In this document: one piece after another, positions 1 to 11,996 of the stretch
How positions within the stretch are numbered: position 1 is the stretch's first letter
How the letters are laid out: each line of letters starts with the position of its first letter
Origin: Xylogone sp. PMI_703
Taxonomy: Eukaryota; Ascomycota; Leotiomycetes
Reading direction: 5' to 3'
DNA: 64,000 nt
Assembly (NCBI GenBank): GCA_021399445.1
Contig: JAJTUQ010000002.1
Location: 868,001-932,000 of the forward strand
Translations under genes and position numbers: made by a program
Notes under the pieces: model-generated
What the model was told of the DNA's origin: nothing
Databases searched by the model: none
What the model saw: only the letters and a program-made list of their open reading frames with translations

Positions 1-1434
1 GTATTGAGTGCTATAGACTCAATTTTCAGAAACATGTATGGTAGCTATAGTTACAGCTCCAAACCGATCAGCAATTCACCTGTCCGTGAAAAATCTCTGG
101 TGGATATTAGTCTAAAAAGGCAGGGCACCAAAGATGATCGCCTGAAATGGAGGTTCAATATGTCCAAAGATTATACCGAAGATGTTCGTACTGGTGAACA
201 GGACCCAACTAATGACGTTTTGTCCCGAGGAGACAGCCTACATAGCCAAACTATAACGAATTCGTCAAGCCTCAACCCTTGGATTATTGCGCGAATAAAC
301 TGCCCGGTTCCACAGAAGATTAGTCTCCAACAAAATCCATGCTCAGAAGAGTGTGATATTGCCGACCCGGCCCCAGTGATACCAGGGCTGGCTACAAACA
401 CATCCGGCCAGTATCACCTAAGCACAAGTGCAACGAAACAATATCACTATATTAATACTAACCCTGAATCTACATCAAAGAAGTCCCCGGTATACTCAAT
501 AGCCAGATCATATCCCATTGGGAATGGCAAAAACGTCCAGACATCGGCAAACTCTAGAGAAGCATTGGTTATTGATTCTAACAAAAGGCCATCTGCCCGT
601 AATGGAGGACAAATATACACCCCAGACTTTCAAAATGCTCTTGTCGGCTCCGGATCCTTGGCGGAGGAGGGCTTTTTATCACCCCCGCATACGCAGCTGA
701 AAAGCCCTAAGACTCCAATTACAATTGTTAAGAAAAACACCATAAGACCTACTGCAAGATCTAATGTGGCAACTACAACTAACGAGAAGGCCCACTTTGG
801 GCTACCTGCTGGTTGTCGTATATCCACGCTAGAGAACTGCAAAGCTGCAAGCTCACAGGCACAGAAGTCGAATACAGATCTGGATTGGGCAATGGATTTT
901 GAACAGCGGAAAGAGCATGCCACTCGCCATCGACGACAACAACTTCTTACAAACAGAGAATTATTTAGTGAAGCTAAATCTGTTCACTTGTCCCAAACAC
1001 CTATCACAAAAATAGCCACTCTGCACATATCACCACATAGTGAAAATCATATAGTCAGCTCGAACGCTGCCATATCCGCCACTAAGAAGTACAATTCAGA
1101 ACTATCGATGCCGGAAGGTGATCTATCAGCCCATAATATAATAAGGCAGCGTTCGATCACTGATGGGCCACTTGTAGGACTTAGACTTCCGCCGCAGAAT
1201 GTACCCAACTCAAACCGGACCCACAATTTATGCAGACGAATAAGAACCAACAGAATCAATATGCGTCAAGTAATGGAAACATTTACTGTAAATGACTCTT
1301 ATATGCAGGGCCAGACTTATGCAATTGGCACTGACTTGGGTAAGCTGGACAATAAAGCACTCAGGTCACGCCTTCGGATATTGGTAGACGATTGGACAAG
1401 ATCCAGAGAGAGTGTGTGTTCTGAGAGGAATTAG
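1..1434 (+). CDS. Partial low-complexity protein of unknown function (5' end outside window)
   Basis: The reading frame is open from the first base of the window to the TAG at 1432-1434, about 477 codons. There is no convincing start: the first in-frame ATG is at 34, and the frame continues upstream through GTA TTG AGT, so the gene probably begins before the window. The protein is rich in Ser, Thr, Asn and Pro, with no membrane segment, signal peptide or domain I recognise. The last 100 residues are more ordered and basic, with Arg-rich patches (for example NLCRRIRTNRINMRQ), and end in a short helix-like segment. It could be a disordered regulatory or cytoskeletal fungal protein. No function is assigned. 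Confidence 0.6.
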   Translation, partial: VLSAIDSIFRNMYGSYSYSSKPISNSPVREKSLVDISLKRQGTKDDRLKWRFNMSKDYTEDVRTGEQDPTNDVLSRGDSLHSQTITNSSSLNPWIIARINCPVPQKISLQQNPCSEECDIADPAPVIPGLATNTSGQYHLSTSATKQYHYINTNPESTSKKSPVYSIARSYPIGNGKNVQTSANSREALVIDSNKRPSARNGGQIYTPDFQNALVGSGSLAEEGFLSPPHTQLKSPKTPITIVKKNTIRPTARSNVATTTNEKAHFGLPAGCRISTLENCKAASSQAQKSNTDLDWAMDFEQRKEHATRHRRQQLLTNRELFSEAKSVHLSQTPITKIATLHISPHSENHIVSSNAAISATKKYNSELSMPEGDLSAHNIIRQRSITDGPLVGLRLPPQNVPNSNRTHNLCRRIRTNRINMRQVMETFTVNDSYMQGQTYAIGTDLGKLDNKALRSRLRILVDDWTRSRESVCSERN

Positions 1435-2009
1435 TCGTCGAAGATTAACAGGAAGCTCTTTTTATCACTCATTAGCTCTTCGGGTGGTTACAAAGATTTA
1501 CATACGCTCTGTTAGAATCGAAGCCAAGTTTGGTCTAGCTTTGTTATTTATCAGATGCCCAAGTGCCGCAAAATTTGCTATTTACTACAAATATATCTAT
1601 ATCATATATTCACAACCATCCCGTTTCATAATTTGTTAGCTCCAGGGATGTTTTGCCCCAGTTAGGCACAGATATTGATGTCAAAATATTAGTAACTTTC
1701 ACAGTTGCGCCTTGTGAATTACATTACACCCAACCCCGAGATATGTCCACCAAACAGATATACGCATCACTCAAGTTAGGTTTTATCATAAGCTGTATAA
1801 AAGCCTCTAGTCTAGCTCATTTCTCTCGCAATCGACATATTCTGTCTAAATCTTCCTGAAATTTGTTCCGATTTCGGCGTTCATCGCTGGTCAACCCCGC
1901 TAAGCAACCTCAGACGTGAGGTGGGGCACTATTATCAGATTATCGTCAACTGCATCATAGCTGCCACTGGGAGTTACTGATCCCAGTTTACAAAAGTTGT
2001 CAGCTTAAG
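1435..2009. other. Intergenic region, promoter side of the PLP enzyme gene
   Basis: These 575 bases contain only short chance frames. Near 1796 there is a TATAAAAG followed by a pyrimidine-rich stretch, which looks like a core promoter for the downstream gene. Confidence 0.5.
1796..1803 (+). promoter_or_regulatory. TATA-box-like element
   Basis: TATAAAAG lies 207 bases upstream of the ATG at 2010 and is followed by CT-rich sequence typical of fungal transcription start regions. Position and sequence fit a core promoter, but this is inference from sequence only. Confidence 0.35.
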
Positions 2010-3365
2010 ATGGGTGTAGAAGCAGAAGAGGCTCAAAAAGCTCAAGGAAATGCAGTTACGGGAGTAACGAATGAGGCTGCAAGTCGTCTTGCGTCTCTAT
2101 CCCTCTCCACCTCGGCTCTCCATGTCGATGATGACCTTGACAACAATCAAGATGTTGCTCCTGCAATGCACTTATCTACTACATTTTACTATAATAAAGA
2201 TCCGGATGCATTGAGAGTCACAACTTCATACGGAGTAAATTTAGAAAACCCAGCCGATTCTTTTATCATCCTGCTAACTTATATATAATAGCCCGACGAT
2301 CCATACCCCGGACATGTCTATTCAAGACATACAACGCCAAACACAACACGTTTAGAGGCAATTCTCTCCTCTCTTCTCAAAGGTCCTTCCCTTACATATA
2401 GTTCAGGGCTAAGTGCATTTCACGCCTTATTAGTCTTACTCAATCCCAAACGGATATCTATTGGTGAAGGGTACCATGGATGTCATGGAGTCATTGAGGT
2501 TCATAAGAAGCTTACCGGCCTAAAGAAGCTCAATCTAGATTGTGCGGCAGAAGAGCTTGAAGCTGGCGATATCATTCATGTTGAAACGCCACTCAATCCT
2601 ACGGGGGAAGCCAGGAACCTTAAGGCTTTCGCTGACAAGGCTCATTCGCGGGGAGCATACTTGACGGTAGATGCTACATTCGCTCCTCCACCACTTCAGG
2701 ACCCGTTCCTCTGGGGAGCGGATATTGTCATGCACAGCGGGACTAAATATGTTGGCGGACACTCCGACTTGCTTTGCGGAATATTGGCTGTGAATCCAGT
2801 GAGAGCCAAGGAAGGTTGGTTCGACAAGCTTTTCGAAGAGCGGTTATTCCTTGGCAGTGTAATGGGATCTGTGGAGGGATGGTTAGGGGTCAGAAGCATT
2901 AGGACTCTTGAGCTAAGAGTTGAAAGACAATCATACAACACTGGTAAGTTGGTGAAGTGGCTCCAAGCCGCGTTGCATCTTGAGAAAGAAGGAGCTTCGG
3001 TAATTGCAACACCAGAGGAGAGCAAGATAGTTCAAGCCGTACTTGAGAAAGTGGTACACGCAAGCCTGCAAGAAGATGATCTCAAAGATGGGTGGTTACA
3101 GAAACAAATGCCAGTAGGCTTTGGACCAGTCTTCTCTATCATTATGAAGACCGAGAAGCTAGCTCGCTATCTTCCTAGTAAGCTGCTGCTTTTCCATCAT
3201 GCCACGAGTTTGGGAAGCGTGGCCAGTTTAATTGAATGGAGAACAATGACGGATTCTACCGTTGATAAACGATTGCTTCGAGTTAGTGTAGGCATAGAGG
3301 CATGGGAGGACCTTAAAACTGATTTCTTAGAAAGCTTCAAAGCCCTTGGAGCTCTTACGGATTAA
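2010..3365 (+). CDS. Cys/Met metabolism PLP-dependent enzyme (YHR112C-like cystathionine gamma-synthase/lyase family)
   Basis: Exons are 2010-2234 and 2292-3365 (432 aa). The 57-base intron has GTAAAT, a GCTAACT branch site and a TAG end, and removing it restores a phase-0 join. The protein is a fold-type I PLP enzyme of the transsulfuration family. Visible signatures are the YSR..TPN segment that contacts PLP phosphate in the partner subunit, the ETPLNP loop, the VDATFAPPP strand with the PLP-binding Asp, and SGTKYVGGHSD with the PLP Lys (the family's PS00868 pattern). The SxTKY-x-GGHSDLL form is closest to yeast YHR112C-type proteins rather than to classical STR2 or CYS3. Likely cytosolic sulfur amino acid metabolism; the exact substrate cannot be read from sequence. 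Confidence 0.9.
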
Positions 3366-3590
3366 TAAAGAACAAGTTGAGAAATTATTCATGCCGAGCC
3401 CATGTTTGGCAGTTCCAGACTACATTATTTTTATATACTTCCTTTGCTCTTGTAAGGAAAACAATAATACAAGTGAATGGGTTGCGCCGGATAAGTCCTC
3501 ACTATATATCTCCCCAATCACATAGCACATGAGTCCTCAAATCTGTAGTTTTACGAATTTTATTCTTTAATTTCTAGCAAAAGATATCTG

Positions 3591-5908
3591 TCATCGTCCC
3601 TTCCCGCTTGGACCTTTAGGCGGATCTCTGACTAGCAAGCGTACCTTCCCATCACCAATCTCGTGCCCCTGACTCAGGATGTCTACCTCCTCTTTCTCTT
3701 CCTGAGCCTGGGCGAAGCCTTCCCTTAACAATGATTTGTCCCAGGATCTTGCATCGATACCCAAGATTCCACCGACATTGTTCCTATCCCCTGGAACAGA
3801 AAACTCGCGATAGGCATATCTCCACTCATTCAGGAAATTCCGAATTGCCTTGCCAACCTTATCTTTGCCGTTCTTGCTATGGTGACCAGTGCCTGTGATA
3901 GCGTATACTGGCCTCGTCTCCTTTGCGTTGTCAAGAAGGACTCGTTCTAGATACTCAACGGCTTCCTCGGGATGAAGGCCATGTAGATCCACATAAAGTT
4001 CAGAATTGGCAGAGTTATTCTTGTTGCGCTCCTCGTAGAGTTCGCGCGCTGCTTCGCGATGTGCTTTTCGCATAAGGTCATTCTCACTTTGGCCACGAAG
4101 GCTAAGAGCCTTAGCTGCACGAGCATCGTTGCGGTTCCAAGCTTGGGCAGCGCTACCAGTATCGTTAGCAAGAATATACTTGGGTAAAATAGTATAACAT
4201 TACACACCTCTGTAAAAATTTGTTTCTTAAGCCGCCATGCTTAATTGCATCTTGCCTGGCTTTAAGATAGGCTTTATTGGCTTTGTCTCCGGTTTCCAGC
4301 CAGGGAATATGTTGTGGAGATGGAATAGCTTGTGCTGCTGCACTGTTCTCCCCATTTCGGAGGTTGGCGAAGCTGCCATTCCTGCTTCCTACTTTCTTGT
4401 TCTCCCGAGCCCCTCCAGGACCCGGCGAGGGGGACATCTTAACCACATCTGCAAGCGAGCTTGGAGCAGTATTATCTTTGTGGCTATGTCCATGACCACC
4501 TCTTTTTCCATGATGCTTTTTACCTCCCTTCCCTGCGACGGCACCAAGCGAAGGAAACGCTTCTGTGTCATCTAAAGAAGGAGCAGTCGGCCCCGAGTCC
4601 CTGGTTTGATGGCGGCTATTAGGTCGTGACCTTTGACTCGAGGCATCACTATTATAGCCCTGTATTGCCTTGAAACTTGGAGGTGGAGTAAATCCCTGAG
4701 GATAATTACTGAGGGAATTGTTTGATTGATAGGAGTTGGACCACTGTTCTGGATTTCCACCTAGGGCAGGATATGCATTATAATCTTGAAATTGAAAGCT
4801 TGCCTGGGCGTTTTGGAGCGGAGGAGTGCTGCTTTCATCCAAGGCAAGACGGTTCATGAAATGCGACGGGTCGTGGGAGAATATACATGTATCTCCAGCC
4901 AGACAATTGCCCATGACCCAGTACCTAGACTTGTTAGGGCGTATGCTTCTCAGATTCGAATCGGGTTACTTACTTGCAGATATGGTTACTAAGATCATGA
5001 CTAAATCTACAATCAGCACGTAGACATTGACCTGTAGACAACCAAAAACGGCACACAACCCCACTTCGCTGCTGGTTGGCAGGTGTAATAGGTCGATCGG
5101 GAGTCATTGATTTTCCTATAAGAATTGCAGACTTATTTTCAGAGCCTTGATTCTGTACGGTAGAGGAATCGACGGATTGGCCGTCCATGAATGCCATAAT
5201 CGTGGCACTCAGGTCATATCCATGCATGGCCAGAGCTGCCTCAATCTCTTCGTCTGATCTTGAGGGTCCAAGTATCGATCGCAACATGTCGTAAGGGCTC
5301 ATATCTGTATGTTGGGGCTGTATATATTCGGCGGCGGCGGCGTTGAGACCGCTATGTCCGCCAGTAGAAGATGTGACGCTGGCAGTGTCATCGTTAACAA
5401 GCCAATCCACATTATCGCTTCCCAGGTCTCCGTATATCTCTTGAGTCGGACTAGTATTTGTAGGAAATTCATATGCATTTAAACTCGGGCTATGGGGTAT
5501 GGCAGGACTCGAGAAGGCAAGGCGAGGGGACGGACGCGGTGAGGTGAATGGCGAAGCCGTGGATGACTTGTTTCTACCGAAGTTTGGGGGGATGAAGCCA
5601 GGTGGAGCGAGAGGACTCACACCCAGGCGCGGAGATGAGGAGACCGGTGTACTACCCCGAGGAATCTGCCATGGCGCAGGAGATGGTCGACGCAGCACCG
5701 TATGTCGCATCGGAGGGGGGGAGGTTGTACTTGAGGAGCTCTCACGGTATCTCCATAATACGTCTAATATTGCGTTTTCAAGAGAGCTTCCAACAAGATC
5801 GGTCTCCTTTTTGAGCAGCTCCTCCAACTTGTCCGTCTTGTCTTCGTCTTCAAGGGAGGGATCCTGCAACACCGGCAGGCAGATCTCGTAAGTCTGATCG
5901 GACACCAT
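3591..5908 (-). CDS. CUE-like, double CCCH zinc finger and SMR domain protein
   Basis: Exons are 5908-4974, 4924-4208 and 4152-3591 (737 aa); donors GTAAGT and GTGTGT, acceptors TAG, phases consistent. From N to C: a helical segment, a Ser/Pro-rich linker, a CUE/UBA-like helix bundle near residues 205-245 (DMLRSILGPSRSDEEIEAAL), and two adjacent CCCH fingers (C286-x8-C-x4-C-x3-H, then C311-x7-C-x5-C-x3-H). A disordered Ser/Gly/His-rich region follows, then a C-terminal SMR domain with DLHGLH and TGTGHHS. CCCH fingers bind RNA and SMR domains can be endonucleolytic, so a role in mRNA or ribosome quality control is plausible by family; no reaction is shown here. The frame stays open upstream of the ATG used, so an extra 5' exon is possible. 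Confidence 0.85.
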
Positions 5909-7060
5909 CCTGGCGTCGGTAACGATAGGCTCTCGTGGAGCGAAAGTCTTGATAAATAGATAATAGGGTTACTTATGCTATTGAGAAGCAATCCGACTTG
6001 TACTGGCGTAGACCGCACAGTTGGTGGGACAAAGAGGCTGAGGGTAGGAGCAGCTGATGGTACTTGAAATGTGACCACAGGGGTAAAGACGAGAACGGTA
6101 AGGCGCCAGGCCGTTACATGGCGAGTCCGTCAACGCAGACGCAGAGCGAGTGACAAGGAGTTAATAGGAGAAGGTGAAGAAGAGGCAGAGGTAGAAGGAG
6201 ATCAAGGAGGTTACAGAGAAGAGGGATGCGAAGGAGATCGCTGGTGGGAGTGAAGTTGTGCTCAGATCACGACGCAACTCGAGCTGTGGGAGTGTCTGGG
6301 GTGGTCGACCGTAGGGATTCTGGCTCTCCGCTGCCTATTGGACGGAACCCACTGCGGCCGGATCCACGTAATGTGCGGTTTACCCGTCTACGATAGTGCT
6401 CACCTTAATTCCACAGAATCAGCGCTTGGAGATGTACGGTAGAATAGTTGAGCAGGGGCTTCAATGGAAAAAGAGCTGGAGATTGCAATTCTGACTAGGA
6501 GGAGTAGACCATTACTCTTGTTGGATCAGATGCAAACCGGTGCCCAGTACAAGTGCATCGTCACGTGATATACGCTGCGAGACGGACCGTTGGGCCTAGA
6601 ATGCTGGTACGGTAGCGCTGCGGTTGCTAGTCGGTAGTGAACCCCTACGGGATGCAATTACTATGAACATGCGTTGAAACATCAGCAACTGCCTTGCAGA
6701 ATCTTCTGACTTCTCCGAGCTCAGACGTGCTGTACCTTCTCCTTCTTATTCTCGGTTTACCTAAGGCCGGTATTTCTCTCTCCCAAGCTCTCTGGAGTTG
6801 CTGCATAAGCTACACTGCTCGGGGACTGCGCGTGGCGGCGCAGTGAGTTTCAGGAAGAACGTCAGCACTCAGCTTGCCTCAATCAACCTATACCAAACAT
6901 CTAATCGTGTGAAATCTATCCCTCTGTCCGCCTCCAACTCTCCGACGAATCCCATGATACGTTAGGGAAGGGACTCAGCTATCAGTTTATACGAAGCTTC
7001 TTTTGTGCCTACGACTACAGCGATAATCCCTCGACATCCGAGAGTATATATATAGCTACT
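5909..7060. other. Divergent intergenic region between SMR-protein and TVP38 genes
   Basis: This 1.15 kb stretch holds both 5' regions. Part of it may be an upstream exon of the minus-strand gene: a GTACAA donor near 6004 and a CAAG acceptor near 5950 would join the frame in phase with residues TFAPREPIVTDAR, but no upstream ATG is clear. Nothing else coding is supported. Confidence 0.4.
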
Positions 7061-8221
7061 ATGCCAGCGGACTATGCCTCCACGGCAAAGGCGCTGTCTT
7101 TGCCAATCTCTCCCATCCCATCTCCCACGCCAGAGACTCAGATAAGTAGGCCAGGATGGACTCGCAATAGGTCTCGGTCCCACCGGAGTAGGCACAGTCT
7201 CTCCGGTCAAGGAACTCTCTCCCTCACGGACAAAGTTCTCATCAATGCCCAGAAGGTACAACGGAAAGTGATATCGACGTTTCAGAGGATGAGCCTGGTG
7301 CAAAAAATTCTCGCAGTGATTGCAGGAATACTGTCAATTACACTTGGTGTGCTTTTTTTGGTTTTCAATGAGCGTATATTTGGTATGCTGGCGCCGGCTG
7401 CGGCAAAATGGGGAAGCCTAAATGGCGGATGGGCCATACTTTGGGCAATAACTTTCTTCTGTGCGTTCCCACCTGTGATCGGCTATTCAACTGCGGTCAT
7501 GATCAGTGGATTCGTGTACGGATTTCCCAATGGCTGGTTCATTGTATCGACTGCTACTGTTATCGGCTCAACGGCTTCATTCCTGGCTTCGCGAACTGTG
7601 TTATCAAAGTATGTCCACAAACTGGTGGGAGAGGATAAGCGGTTCACAGCGTTTGCTCTGACGCTTAAGCATGACGGTCTCAAAATCCTCTGCATGATTC
7701 GGGTATGCCCGCTTCCATACTCACTCTCTAATGCGGCCATGTCTACGTTCCCCGGAGTAAACCCGCTTATGTTTGCCCTTGCAACAGCGATTGCAACCCC
7801 AAAGCTCCTTATACACGTATTTATAGGGAGCAGACTTAGGTCAATAGCAGATGCAGAGAACGGCGGTAAGCTGGATCCGACCACCAGGCTGATCAACTAC
7901 GTTAGTATAGCTGTTGGAGGCATATTAGGTGCCGCTGTTGGCTGGATCATATACTCGAGAACTGTTGCTCGAGCTAGGGAGCTTGAAATCGAAGAATTGG
8001 AGGCTGGAAGAGCTGAAGAGATGCCTAGAGGTTCATATTCGGATGATAACCAAGATTCTGGAGAAGAGGACGCTGCGGCGTTGATGAATGATGATGATAT
8101 CAGTCTCTGGGAGACTGAGGAAGGCTACCATGACAATTTTACTGATGAAGAAGACGTTTTTGCTGCAGGAGACGGCAGTGGAGAAACTACACACAAAAGC
8201 CAGGGAAAGCGGTCAACGTGA
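7061..8221 (+). CDS. TVP38: Golgi membrane protein TVP38 (VTT/SNARE-associated domain)
   Basis: A single-exon gene of 386 aa. After a Ser/Arg-rich cytosolic N-terminus of about 85 residues come several hydrophobic segments: one near 87-108, a pair near 120-175, and later ones near 235-255 and 285-305. Between them lies the VTT (DedA-like) core with a glycine-rich re-entrant segment ([14 protein letters not shown]) and the diagnostic [17 protein letters not shown] loop (R-x-x-P-x-P). The C-terminus is a long acidic tail. Family members are late-Golgi or ER membrane proteins linked to vesicle traffic and lipid scrambling. A TATATATATA run sits immediately before the ATG and is too close to be a normal TATA box. 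Confidence 0.9.
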   Translation: MPADYASTAKALSLPISPIPSPTPETQISRPGWTRNRSRSHRSRHSLSGQGTLSLTDKVLINAQKVQRKVISTFQRMSLVQKILAVIAGILSITLGVLFLVFNERIFGMLAPAAAKWGSLNGGWAILWAITFFCAFPPVIGYSTAVMISGFVYGFPNGWFIVSTATVIGSTASFLASRTVLSKYVHKLVGEDKRFTAFALTLKHDGLKILCMIRVCPLPYSLSNAAMSTFPGVNPLMFALATAIATPKLLIHVFIGSRLRSIADAENGGKLDPTTRLINYVSIAVGGILGAAVGWIIYSRTVARARELEIEELEAGRAEEMPRGSYSDDNQDSGEEDAAALMNDDDISLWETEEGYHDNFTDEEDVFAAGDGSGETTHKSQGKRST

Positions 8222-8503
8222 TAGATCTTTTAAGAGAGACTGGTTATAGACTTGAACTTATAAGGATTGGAGTTTTGGTATCGAATGAATGTACAGATCG
8301 CATGAAACTACCCAGATAATATGTATGATAAGCTCGCCTCCTATTTGGGCATTTAATTATGATATATTGTGTTATGCCACACTCTGTTCATCCATAATGA
8401 CCTTGCGTCCAGTTAAGAGACTAAAACCATATCCAGCCAAACTCCAACGCAAAAGTACCCAATTGCCTAACAGAAAGAAAGATTCCTTACATCGTCTCAC
8501 CAC

Positions 8504-10178
8504 TTAGTTACCTTTGTATTGTTGCATGAGTTGGATCGCCTGCTCCATTGGATATCCAATGAAAACGGGTCCAGTGAAAATCATTTGAGGCACGTGAGAT
8601 ACACTAGGTGATTGCACAAAAGTCGGTAGTGTTTGGTGTGTGGGAGTCTGGAAATTTGGCATTGTGGCTTTGACACCTGGTTCTCGCCCATGATTCATCT
8701 CAATATTATCCACATGGTTACTCGTAGCATGCGGTGGTGCAGCACTTGGTTTTGCTCCCTTCCCATGATCGAATGGACATTTTCCAGCACTTGGTACATC
8801 AGTATTCACCTCACCTAATGACACCGGGACGGGAGCAGGTGGAGGCGATGTGGGCCTTTCATCATCGTATACTGGAACAGAGATTCCCCAGGGTCTGCTC
8901 GGGGACTCCCCAACTCGTACTTCCTTTAATGGTCGGTCAAATCGGCTCTCACGGTCATCATCCGATGTAGCAGGAGCTTGATCAATATCATGATCAGCAC
9001 CGGTTGCGTTGACATCGTTAGCCCAACTTTCGACTCTATCATTTGGACCATGTTCTGACCCGGCCGCACCGTCGGCTTCAGCAGGCAGCATCGGTTGATG
9101 CATCTGGCCTAGTCCTTGAATCATACTAATAAGATTTCCATACTTGGCATCTAACTTTCTGATGTCTTCCTCGCTTTTCTGGTAACGCTTTACGCATATC
9201 TCATGACTCCTTGGAATTTCATGTTTATGAGTCTCTACATAGTGAGCAACTTCTTCAGGTGAGTGCTGATCGAGAAATCGAATGGGGCATTTTGTAGCAG
9301 ATGCCGTCAAAGATGGTGGTGGTGAGGATATCGTCTCGGCATACAGTGCGGCACAAATAGGGTCCGCAGAGTGATGGGGAGTTTTATCCTGAGCATCTGA
9401 AGGCGTTACTTGCTTATTAGAATCATTTGTCGCTTCATCCATATATGTACCGTCACCTGCTGGGGCCTCTCTTTCGTTTTCTTTCTTAGTAAAAGGACAA
9501 GATAGTGAGCTCTGCTTTCCGTGCACCGTAAAGTCCTTTTCAAGAACAGTCGACACCGAAGTTCGTCGATCTGCCTGTCTAATATCACTGCTGGCACCGG
9601 ACAAGCTATGTCCACTAGTCGTAGACACGGTGGATTGGCTCCCCAAAACACTCAAACGCTTGGCTGCAAGACGTCCATTACGAATAACTATCGCTGTGTG
9701 CTGTTTTGAATTGGCTTGATTTCGAGTGGGGAGAGGAACAAAACTTGCACAATCCGGAGACTGAACCTGAAGATCCAAAGGAAGCTGTAAATTGGCTATT
9801 GTTTTTGATATTTCTGGATCAGATGGAGCATATTTGTCTGCAAGGGTTTGGTACTGTAATGATTGGATCAGCACAAGTTCATAACACATGAAATGATGAG
9901 GTCTATTGCTGGAAAGGAAACGTAGGGTCAGGATACATGTATGCGTCGGTCTTAGCTGTTATTGCAGCTCCAGATCTAGAGCTAAATCTATCTCATCATG
10001 AAAACAGAAGAGCGCTGGTAGATAAGGACAGAGTGGTTACCTGTTCATGGGCAAAGCGAAGTTTGTGCTCCAAGATGGTCTTACGATCACTGAGCAGCTG
10101 TACTTCATCCGCGAGAATATTAAAGTTCTCCGTCAGTATTCTGACCAGCTCCTCATATTCGGGTTCACTACATCGCAT
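8504..10178 (-). CDS. Conserved fungal coiled-coil protein with three Cys-Pro motifs, function unknown
   Basis: Exons are 10178-10041 and 9853-8504 (495 aa). The donor after CAG is GTAACC; the 187-base intron ends ATTACAG and joins in phase 0 to give HEQ|YQTLADKY. The N-terminal 70 residues form a coiled coil. The middle and C-terminal parts are disordered, Ser/Pro/Asp-rich, apart from a conserved segment of about 70 residues starting at TKCPIRFLDQHSPEEVAHYV and including KLDAKYGNLISMIQG. Three Cys-Pro-hydrophobic motifs occur: SCPFTKK, KCPIRF and KCPFDHG, which resemble heme regulatory motifs. I recognise the conserved segment as a widespread ascomycete family but know no function for it. 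The gene converges on TVP38. Confidence 0.8.
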
Positions 10179-11996
10179 GTTGAGAGACTAGTTGTGAGAG
10201 GGGAACACAACTAAGTTTCCTCGTACAATACATTGTTGGTCGTTGAAGAGCCCATTATTAATGAGGAGCCTCAAAGCTAAGCCAGAAAAGAGCGACTTCC
10301 ACGTGACTTAATGTGTGCTTACTTTACTTGTTAGAGTTCGTTACCTGCATCATATTGAACTGCATCGTATTAAACACATCGTCTTAGAATCGGGACACCT
10401 GGGATAGTGGTCCAGAATGGGACTTGGCTAGGACGACCGATTTGACCAGCCATGATTTGGCTGGAACAAAGACAGGATGCTACTGTACCCCTCCTGTCTA
10501 TGGTGGATCTTGCGGACTGGGGCCGTCCAGTCTGCCCACACAGTGCACATTGCAATGAAAGTCACAAGATTTAGACATAAAATAATCAATCCAATCAAGC
10601 GTGGGTGATTTGTATTATTATATAATTACATTTATAATTAAAATCAAGTATTACTTGTTTTATAATATTATTTCATTGATCTTTTCATTATAATTTAAGT
10701 CTCTTTGCTCAAGACTCAAGATATTGATTATATCTTGCCGTCGTACTGTCTTGTTGTCGATCTTTATTGCCCGAAGTCGACATCACTTGGGATAAGCAGA
10801 CCACTGGACTAGAGCCCTATCACTGGCGCACGTATCATTACGGTTTTCTGTGGGGTTGGGCAGTACCAAGCAAAGGCCACGATAGAATCCAACAAAGGGA
10901 GCGTAGAGATCATCCCTGTACAACTATGAACTACACAGCCGTAGCCGAATTTGAGCGCCCTGGAAATTGAGCCAGGTCGAATCCGTCTAAACTCCTTTGT
11001 CCGTTAGAATGCAAATAAGAGGCTCTATCTACAGTCTTGGCTGCATGTTATCCATCCAAGGATTCCTCTGTGATAATATCGACGAGGCGCGTTCTCCGTA
11101 GCCCTTATACTTCCTATTCTTTGCCTAATCAGAAGGAAAGACTCCCCCCTATCCCGAAGCTACGACCATTTTGCCGAGTGTCTTACTGATTTCCTACCAT
11201 GAATTCTTGTTGGATGGTAAGATTTAACCAATTTAGCTCAAGCTGGAATGGAGAAAATAACCAATAGATCTTAAAGGAATTATAGACATAAACAGGATAA
11301 GTAAACTAAGCTTCTATTATCATTACTTTATTTTCGATTGAGTGGCTACTTATTGTAAGGATCATTTCCACCGGTTGAAGCTTGAGTAACTTCACCATGA
11401 TCTATTTTTGGCTAGTTGAGATTCAAACTTCTGAGGCCGCGCAGCAGTACTAGCCAATTTCTTAGGATGTTTCTAATTGTGACTAAGCTCACTCCTCCAG
11501 GGTTATTCAACAACGAAGGAATGCCTAATTTCTAAATCCGGGTTATACTTCGAGAGTTTTATTTGAAACAAATGCGCAAAGCCCACTGAGAGTATGGAGC
11601 CAAGCTTCTTGCGTATATGTAGAATACAGTAGGGGTAAAGTTTATCGTCCAGAGCCTGTCAAAGAGAGAACCAAAGACAGATATAAAAGACTAGCTAGCC
11701 TGGTCGACCACTGCCAGTATCACTCTCTCGTCACTATTTGCACATTTGGAGCTCAATTCTCTGTTGCTTATAGCTCAGCCAGTAAAACTTCAGCATTTAA
11801 TTCGACACAATGTTGAACTTTGGAAAAGTATAATATGGATGGCCATTTTAGCTTTCAGTACATTGATCCATTCAGTACTGCTTCTGGTCGTCTTGCATCT
11901 CATGGCCACCGGTCTTCCCTTCCATATTGGAAGTGCATTCTTTTCTAGAGACCATCTGCCTCGCGGGTCTAGCCTTGCACCTCCTTGTTGCCAGTG
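10179..11996. other. Gene-poor region with an AT-rich block
   Basis: No convincing coding region in about 1.8 kb. Bases 10560-10720 are strongly AT-rich (long TATTATTATA / TTATAATT stretches). Frames at 10767-10970 and 11746-11997 lack conservation I can recognise. A TATAAAAG is present near 11682. The block may be a decayed mobile element, but no terminal repeats or transposase remains are visible. Confidence 0.4.
11682..11689 (+). promoter_or_regulatory. TATA-box-like element upstream of the TM2 relic
   Basis: TATAAAAG is followed about 30 bases later by a CTCTCTCGTCAC initiator-like pyrimidine stretch. It lies 308 bases before the ATG of the disrupted TM2 gene and could be the surviving promoter. 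Confidence 0.3.

Noticed and set aside
630..923. Antisense frame with a hydrophobic stretch inside the first gene
   Set aside because: Shadow of the plus-strand coding frame.
3670..3676. TGACTCA inside the SMR-protein coding region
   Set aside because: Within an exon; several copies are expected by chance, so it is not called as a regulatory site.
10767..10970. 67-codon frame in the gene-poor region
   Set aside because: No similarity recognised and no splice or promoter context.
10945..10995. Sequence resembling a tRNA T-loop (GGTCGAATCC)
   Set aside because: No acceptor stem, anticodon arm or A box could be fitted around it.
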